From Leptospira ellisii (GTDB taxonomy: Bacteria > Spirochaetota > Leptospiria > Leptospirales > Leptospiraceae): a stretch of 22,766 nucleotides of DNA. The notes beneath the pieces were generated by a model that saw only the letters and a program-made list of their open reading frames with translations, did not search any database and was not told the origin of the DNA. Position numbers and translations under genes: made by a program. Within the stretch, counting starts at the first letter, position 1. Each line of letters starts with the position of its first letter. Shown here piece after piece: positions 15,931 through 22,766 of the stretch. The stretch spans positions 1 to 22,766 of the forward strand of contig NZ_NPEF01000036.1 in assembly GCF_002811955.1 (NCBI RefSeq). The letters run 5' to 3'.

Positions 15931-16020
15931 GTAAGTGCCTACTTAATGGACATGCTCCAATTCAGGAAGTTTTTTACAAATCGAAAAATGAATTTTCGAA
16001 TTTAAAAAGGAATCATTACG
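15931..16020. promoter_or_regulatory. Divergent promoter region between TolC and DUF255 genes
   Basis: This 90-bp gap must hold both promoters. On the plus strand TTTACA (15973-15978) and TCGAAT (15996-16001) are spaced 17 nt and could be a weak sigma70-type pair. CGAAAA/TTTTCG (15982-15998) is an inverted repeat with a 5-nt centre lying between them, placed where a repressor could act. AAGGA lies 9 nt before the DUF255 gene ATG. All of this is by eye and tentative. Confidence 0.35.
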
Positions 16021-18099
<2,079 letters not shown>

Positions 18100-18157
18100 C
18101 GCGGTTCGTAACGTCGTCGGTTAAGGTGCGAATTCGACGAGGGCTTCCGAGAACGGT

Positions 18158-19363
18158 TTAATATCCCAGTTTGCGGAACATCTCGTTGGTGATTTTGGCG
18201 CCTTGGCAGTTGAGGTGGATTTGATCCGAATAATGCTCCGGTTTTAGGAACTGTTTTTCGAACGCGAGGACTTTGAGATGGGGATATTTTTCGAGGAGCG
18301 GAGCGAACGCTTTCCAGAATTTCGCGAAATATCCCGTGGGTTCCAGATATTCGGGAAAGGGCATCACGAGATAACGGACCTCTATGTTTTGTTCCTGCGT
18401 ATATCGCAGAAAATCCTCGAACGCTGAAAAATCGAAATGCGGCTCGTCCTTATACGGAGTCAGGATTTCCTCTTTGAGTTTGTCGCGGCTCATCTGATAC
18501 AAAAGCGCGTGTTGGGGTTTGATCCGGTCGGAAATGTTCAACCCTCCGTTTTGAAAAGAGAGTTTTTCCGCGATCCAACGGTTGTCCCTATAGTTGCTTT
18601 CCGGCGCCGTACATTGCGGAGTGTAGAGTTCCCCGCAGCCGCAATCCAACTTGAGGGCGGCTTCCGCCGGTTTATAGTTCTCGTAGGAGAATACGTTCAA
18701 CAGCGCCTTTCGGTATCGATACGTCGAAAGTCCATTGGGCAACGCCGAGGAAAGGACGTATAAAAGTTCCGGCCCCTTGTATTGACCGAACATCTCCCGA
18801 ATCGAAAACAGGTGTAGGATCCTGTGCGAAAAAAACTTCCAGTTGATTTCGGAGATCGTCTTACGCATGTTCGCCGGATCGGATTCTATTATGAAATTCT
18901 TATATGTTAATCCGGAAACGAATCGGTTGCCGAGATATTCGGCGAGGCCCATGTTCGGGCGGACGTATTTGATGAGGGAAGGATCCACGATCGGTTCGCC
19001 GTATCCTCCCGTGATCAGACCGGGGCTCGAGGCAAAAAGGACGTATTCCGGTTTTTTATTTCCGGCGTGAAGATATTTGGCGAGATAATGGGTGTAATAA
19101 CGCGCCCCCATCGCGGGAAGACTGAAATTGTAAACCCGGGATTCGGAACTAGGAATCAGGGACATACTTCTGGAATCGCCGAAGATCAATCCCTCGTAAT
19201 CGAGCGCGCCGGATTCCATTTTTTTGCGCACGTTGTTTACTAAAAATACTTCGGTGTGTTCGTAGAAATAAATTTCCGTAAACCGCGCGATCGTCTCCAC
19301 GGAGATCAATACGGCCAGAACGCTCAATACGACCTTATTCTTAAAAAGCGAAGTAAATGACAT
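18158..19363 (-). CDS. SGNH-like protein (DUF1574-type), partner of the adjacent MBOAT acyltransferase
   Basis: The product (401 residues from the ATG at 19363) has one N-terminal membrane helix (about 9-27) and then an extracytoplasmic domain. Block I of the SGNH hydrolase fold is visible as LIFGDSRS with Ser64, and block V as DQIHLN with Asp380 and His383, so a catalytic Ser-Asp-His set may be present. In alginate and related acetylation systems, proteins of this fold work with MBOAT proteins to place acetyl groups on glycans. The sequence resembles the DUF1574 family known from Leptospira. The start lies 23 bp inside the MBOAT gene, which indicates co-translation. An in-frame GTG at 19378 is less likely because AGG is only one base before it. 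Four Cys around 245-260 ([13 protein letters not shown]) may form disulfides. Confidence 0.82.
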   Translation of the reverse strand: MSFTSLFKNKVVLSVLAVLISVETIARFTEIYFYEHTEVFLVNNVRKKMESGALDYEGLIFGDSRSMSLIPSSESRVYNFSLPAMGARYYTHYLAKYLHAGNKKPEYVLFASSPGLITGGYGEPIVDPSLIKYVRPNMGLAEYLGNRFVSGLTYKNFIIESDPANMRKTISEINWKFFSHRILHLFSIREMFGQYKGPELLYVLSSALPNGLSTYRYRKALLNVFSYENYKPAEAALKLDCGCGELYTPQCTAPESNYRDNRWIAEKLSFQNGGLNISDRIKPQHALLYQMSRDKLKEEILTPYKDEPHFDFSAFEDFLRYTQEQNIEVRYLVMPFPEYLEPTGYFAKFWKAFAPLLEKYPHLKVLAFEKQFLKPEHYSDQIHLNCQGAKITNEMFRKLGY

Positions 19364-20879
19364 TCTTGCCGAACACACCTTTCAGAACTATGCAGTAGAA
19401 GAAAAACAGATACGTCAACACCCGGATTACGGCGGGTTTTTCGAAGATAAAAAAGGCGGAGTTATTTTTAAAATGATGATAATCCCAGATGAGAAGCGGG
19501 ACGACCACCTTGAGAATTTCCGCAAGATAATTGGAAATCGATATCTGATCGTTCGGTCCGCGAAGGGAGAAAAAATTCTCGAAAATTCCGGAGAAGAGGA
19601 TCTTTACGTGATTCCAATCGTAACTGCGGAAGAAGATGGAAGTCATCGCGAACATGAATACCGTAAAAAAGCAGGACCAGAAAAAGAACGCTTTGCGGAA
19701 TACGTAACGGTGCAAAAACGGAAACTTCGCGAGCGCGAATCCTTTCAGGCGTTCGAACGGCTCCTTGAAGATCATATAAAGGATGATGAAGGATCCGCAA
19801 GAAAGTCCCCAGAAGGCGAAGTTCCAACTCGCTCCGTGCCAGATTCCGGATAGGCCGAAAATGATCAGGAGGTTCCTGAAGTTGTATAAACGGCTGACCT
19901 TACTTCCGCCTAACGGGATATAGACGTAGTCGGTGAACCAACGGTTTAACGTTACGTGCCATCTGCGGAAGAGTTCCCGGAAATTCACGCTGAACTCCGG
20001 CGTTATGAAATTCTCGCTCAGATTAAAACCCAACAGAAAGGCGGATCCTCTCGCTATGTAGGAATATCCGGCGAAGTCGCAGTAAATTTGGAAGAAAAAC
20101 GCCAAAAACGCGAGGATCGTATGTGCCGCGGAATGTCCTCCCGCGAGGCTCGGGTCCGTCTTGTAGATCAGCGGATTGTCCAAAAAGACGAGATCGACCA
20201 ATTCGGCGAGATTGTCCGCGACGTAGGTTTTCATATAATATCCTACGAGTAGAAGAAGGCAACCTTTGTAGAACAGATCCAGATCGATCTTTCTGTCCTC
20301 TTTGATCTGCGGAAGAAGATCCCCCGCCCGTTCGATCGGCCCGGCCACGAGTTGCGGAAAAAAACAAACGAATAGCGAAAAATCCACTAGGTTTTCTTCC
20401 GCTTTCAGTTTACGGAAATATACGTCGATCACGTAGGAGAGGGTTTGGAACGTGAAAAAACTGATTCCCACCGGAAGTATGATCTGTAAAAACGTGGCGT
20501 CCTGAAATAGGGAAGGATCGTCGACCCCCAAAAGACCGGTCGACGTTTTGACTACGGCCTTGAGATTATCTATAAAGAAATTATAATATTTGAAAAAGCC
20601 CAACATTCCCATGTCGATCACGACCGCGAGAAAAAGAAGCCAACCCCGTAGGCGGGTCGATCCGTTTTTTTCGATCAGGAGCGCGATGTAAAAGTTGGAA
20701 ACCGTAGTCGCGATGATTAGAATCAGAAAGATCCAGTCCCACCATCCGTAGAACAGATAGGAAGCCGCGAGAAGAAAGAAATTCTGCACTCCGCGCGACG
20801 TTTTGCGGAGCGCGAAATAATAACAGACCGCGAGGACGATCAAAAAGAAATAAACGAATACGGCGGAGTTGAAGATCAT
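19341..20879 (-). CDS. MBOAT-family O-acyltransferase (AlgI-like)
   Basis: This 512-residue polytopic inner-membrane protein has about ten or more hydrophobic helices and the MBOAT signature blocks. These include YLFYGWWDW near the N-terminus, [20 protein letters not shown] (173-192), [16 protein letters not shown] with His308 and the following YIPLGGSK, and [13 protein letters not shown] with the invariant His348. AlgI-type proteins move acyl groups from cytoplasmic donors across the membrane for O-acylation of polysaccharides or other envelope molecules. The overlapping SGNH-like gene would supply the extracytoplasmic transfer step. The acceptor cannot be named: lipopolysaccharide O-antigen, another glycan or a secreted polymer are all possible. 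The gap to rsfS upstream is 35 bp, and no good ribosome-binding site is seen there. Confidence 0.92.
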   Translation of the reverse strand: MIFNSAVFVYFFLIVLAVCYYFALRKTSRGVQNFFLLAASYLFYGWWDWIFLILIIATTVSNFYIALLIEKNGSTRLRGWLLFLAVVIDMGMLGFFKYYNFFIDNLKAVVKTSTGLLGVDDPSLFQDATFLQIILPVGISFFTFQTLSYVIDVYFRKLKAEENLVDFSLFVCFFPQLVAGPIERAGDLLPQIKEDRKIDLDLFYKGCLLLLVGYYMKTYVADNLAELVDLVFLDNPLIYKTDPSLAGGHSAAHTILAFLAFFFQIYCDFAGYSYIARGSAFLLGFNLSENFITPEFSVNFRELFRRWHVTLNRWFTDYVYIPLGGSKVSRLYNFRNLLIIFGLSGIWHGASWNFAFWGLSCGSFIILYMIFKEPFERLKGFALAKFPFLHRYVFRKAFFFWSCFFTVFMFAMTSIFFRSYDWNHVKILFSGIFENFFSLRGPNDQISISNYLAEILKVVVPLLIWDYHHFKNNSAFFIFEKPAVIRVLTYLFFFYCIVLKGVFGKNVIYFAF

Positions 20880-20914
20880 CTAAATCGGCGGGCCGAAAAC
20901 GGTCCGAATTCCCC

Positions 20915-21286
<372 letters not shown>

Positions 21287-21290
21287 GAAT

Positions 21291-22457
21291 TTATTTTCTG
21301 GGTTCGTAATCGGAGCCTACTACAACGGTCGCGTCCATTCCCAGATCTTTTCTGAGAACGTGATGGACTTCCGCTTTTTCGAGAACCGTGGAGATGCGGT
21401 CCATAATCGCGGTGTTGCCGGAGCGGTCTATGACTACCGTTTTCGGAAATCCTTTTTTCCAAGCGTTGTCTGCGGCTAAAACCTTGATCCTCTTATCGGA
21501 GAGGATTCCGCGGACGTCCTTGGCGAGTCCCGCGACCTCGGTTCCGTTTAGGACCTCGGTTCTTCCGAATTCCGCATCGGCAAAAACGTCGGAATTCATG
21601 TCTTTGGAGAATTTACGGAACGCGACTCTGGCTCTTGCGATATCCGTTTTGAGATAGGGTTTTTTCGTCTTCGGATCGTTTTGCGGTTCGCCGGGAAGTT
21701 CCCCCACTCCGAATTGAATTCTTCTGGAATTGACGAACTTGACGAGACTAAGAAAATCCTCTTTCGAAAGATCTGTTTCCACGAGGCCGTGTGCGAATGC
21801 GAGAAGAGGAACCGTTAAAAATTCCTTTTTCTGCGTCAGAGTCTCGTAGAGAGTAAGAACGATACTTTCTTGGCGGCTGATTCGATCCAAATAATCGAGG
21901 GTTTCCTTTTTTTCCATCGTGGACGCGTAGTCGTAGACGTCCCGACCGGACATGGTATATACCCCCGGTTCGCGATTGTATTCCGGCGAATTGCGGGCGG
22001 TTTTGTGATCCATATAAACGTTCAAACCGCCGAGCAGATCCACGAGTCGAATCCAATTCCCCGCCGAAATGGAAATCGTATAATTCGGCTTGGAACCGAT
22101 CAGATCGGTGACCGCACTTTTGACCGAGGATTTTGCGCTGGATTTGAGGAGATCTAAGGAATCGTCCGGATCGTCAAAAGAAGCGATCGGATGTATGAAG
22201 TAGAGCGCACAACGGTTGTTTGCCGGGAATAGGGTCGCGAGAAGGCCGAATTCGTATTCTTCGTTGTCGCCGACCGCGTGGAAAAGAAAATAGATCGGCT
22301 TTCCGGCGGCGATTTTTTCTTCTAAACCGGTTCGGTTGAATTTGCTGATGAGAAAAATAAGCGCCGAAAATAAAAGAATTCCGGCGGCGATATAAAGCAA
22401 CCAACCCGATTTCTTTTTTGAATTGTCTTTTGACTCCAAACTTGGCTCCGATTCCAT
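21291..22457 (-). CDS. LytR/LCP-like membrane protein with LytR_C domain
   Basis: The 388-residue protein has a short charged cytoplasmic N-terminus, one membrane helix (about 18-39), an LCP-like domain (about 50-230) and a C-terminal LytR_C-type domain (about 295-385: [20 protein letters not shown], later TVVIDRSGN and ATVVVGSDY). LCP proteins attach glycan polymers to the cell wall. Several LCP features are kept: [35 protein letters not shown] and DRISRQE. The usual R-x-D and PRD segments in the first half are not recognisable ([25 protein letters not shown]), so phosphotransfer activity is uncertain. It is followed at 4 bp by rsfS. The link with the MBOAT/SGNH pair downstream suggests an envelope-glycan theme for the run. 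Confidence 0.82.
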   Translation of the reverse strand: MESEPSLESKDNSKKKSGWLLYIAAGILLFSALIFLISKFNRTGLEEKIAAGKPIYFLFHAVGDNEEYEFGLLATLFPANNRCALYFIHPIASFDDPDDSLDLLKSSAKSSVKSAVTDLIGSKPNYTISISAGNWIRLVDLLGGLNVYMDHKTARNSPEYNREPGVYTMSGRDVYDYASTMEKKETLDYLDRISRQESIVLTLYETLTQKKEFLTVPLLAFAHGLVETDLSKEDFLSLVKFVNSRRIQFGVGELPGEPQNDPKTKKPYLKTDIARARVAFRKFSKDMNSDVFADAEFGRTEVLNGTEVAGLAKDVRGILSDKRIKVLAADNAWKKGFPKTVVIDRSGNTAIMDRISTVLEKAEVHHVLRKDLGMDATVVVGSDYEPRK

Positions 22458-22692
22458 TTCAATCCGGAAAACCTGACTGTCAAACGGTTATTTCGACGGA
22501 GAGGAAGGTCGACGGGGAAGGAGCGTTCATTTTGTCGGTTGTACGACGTGACGGATTCGACTTCGATGGAATTGTTTTTTTGTGTGAGTGAGTGTGGATG
22601 TGGGCCGCGGACGTGGACCACGTGGCCCTGCCGTTGTGAGTTTTTTATCAGCTCGGTGGAACGTTTGTGAAAGTCGGGGAACCGGGTTGTGT
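22458..22692. other. Non-coding region upstream of the LCP-like gene
   Basis: No credible gene is seen. A TTGACA on the minus strand (22483-22478) lies too close to the LCP-like ATG to give a normal promoter with a leader, because its -10 would overlap the start codon. The right part is purine-pyrimidine biased (GTGTGAGTGAGTGTGGATGTG, around 22581-22602) and contains the G+C-rich hairpin described separately. Minus-strand frames here are Arg/Ser/Pro-rich and look random. Confidence 0.45.
22602..22628. other. G+C-rich hairpin
   Basis: GGGCC (22602-22606) can pair with GGCCC (22624-22628), and inside them ACGTGG and CCACGT flank a single A, leaving GCGG as a bulge. A plus-strand run of six T follows only 13 bases later. 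It could be a transcript end for something reading rightward, or a protein-binding palindrome (CCACGTGG) upstream of the possible gene at 22693. Confidence 0.4.
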
Positions 22693-22766
22693 ATGGGATA
22701 TTTACTGCTCAACACCGAAGAGGAACTCTCTTCCCGCCTACACAATAGCAGAAGGGAAACCGTAAC
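22693..22766 (+). CDS. Possible 5' end of a plus-strand gene (truncated by window edge)
   Basis: An ATG opens a frame that stays open for the 24 remaining codons (start MGYLLLNTEEELSSRLHNS). The composition is protein-like, with a hydrophobic start and then charged and polar residues, unlike the Arg/Ser-rich frames around it. It would be divergent from the LCP-like gene. No strong ribosome-binding site is seen (GGGG about 15 nt upstream). With so little sequence the identity cannot be given, and chance is possible. Confidence 0.35.
   Translation, partial: MGYLLLNTEEELSSRLHNSRRETV

Overview
The window reads as a chromosomal segment of a Leptospira species. Support comes from gene content rather than any single marker: an SGNH-like protein resembling the Leptospira DUF1574 family beside an MBOAT acyltransferase, a seven-repeat SBBP beta-propeller protein, exported proteins with an 'LKNG' N-terminal motif, and short GTGGGAACTC elements between genes that I associate from memory with pathogenic Leptospira. 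G+C looks higher than in L. interrogans, so I do not name a species. I see no tRNA, rRNA, CRISPR array, insertion sequence or phage gene.

Layout. (1) 1-2663: an ECF sigma factor and a membrane FecR-type anti-sigma factor overlap by 4 bp on the minus strand, with a divergent exported protein carrying the same kind of LKNG motif as the anti-sigma factor's periplasmic end. (2) 2726-7085: a possible small membrane peptide, an alpha/beta hydrolase, a four-helix EamA/SMR-like transporter, a CaiB/BaiF-family enzyme that keeps the alpha-methylacyl-CoA racemase residues, and an acyl-CoA dehydrogenase closed by a clear terminator. (3) 7166-12592, all minus: a two-gene unit of an NDH-2-like flavoprotein and an ECF41/SigJ-type sigma factor with a fused SnoaL-like domain, then a lipoprotein hydrolase, a Crp/Fnr regulator and the SBBP protein. 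(4) 12800-13744: a di-haem cytochrome c peroxidase lipoprotein, divergent from the flavoprotein.

(5) 13745-14226: a non-coding stretch with a 13-bp-arm inverted repeat, three GTRGGAACTC elements, a TCGG tandem repeat and a 12-bp palindrome. (6) 14227-18099: a TolC-family outer-membrane protein divergent from a DUF255 thioredoxin-fold protein. (7) 18158-22457, minus: a tightly packed run of a LytR/LCP-like membrane protein, rsfS, an MBOAT O-acyltransferase and its SGNH-like partner. (8) 22458-22766: a non-coding stretch with a G+C-rich hairpin, ending in a possible truncated plus-strand gene.

The strongest functional picture is the redox-control region around 12.6-12.75 kb. The flavoprotein/ECF41 unit is preceded by a sequence matching the ECF41 promoter (TGTCACG, 16 nt, CGTC), which predicts autoregulation. 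About 90 bp away, the peroxidase has a 15-bp inverted repeat (TTAGAATTGTTCTAA) close to a PerR box. Two redox functions under two different predicted stress circuits therefore share one intergenic region of about 200 bp. The second theme is the cell envelope: the ECF/FecR module with its divergent exported protein, the TolC protein, and the LCP-like/MBOAT/SGNH cluster.
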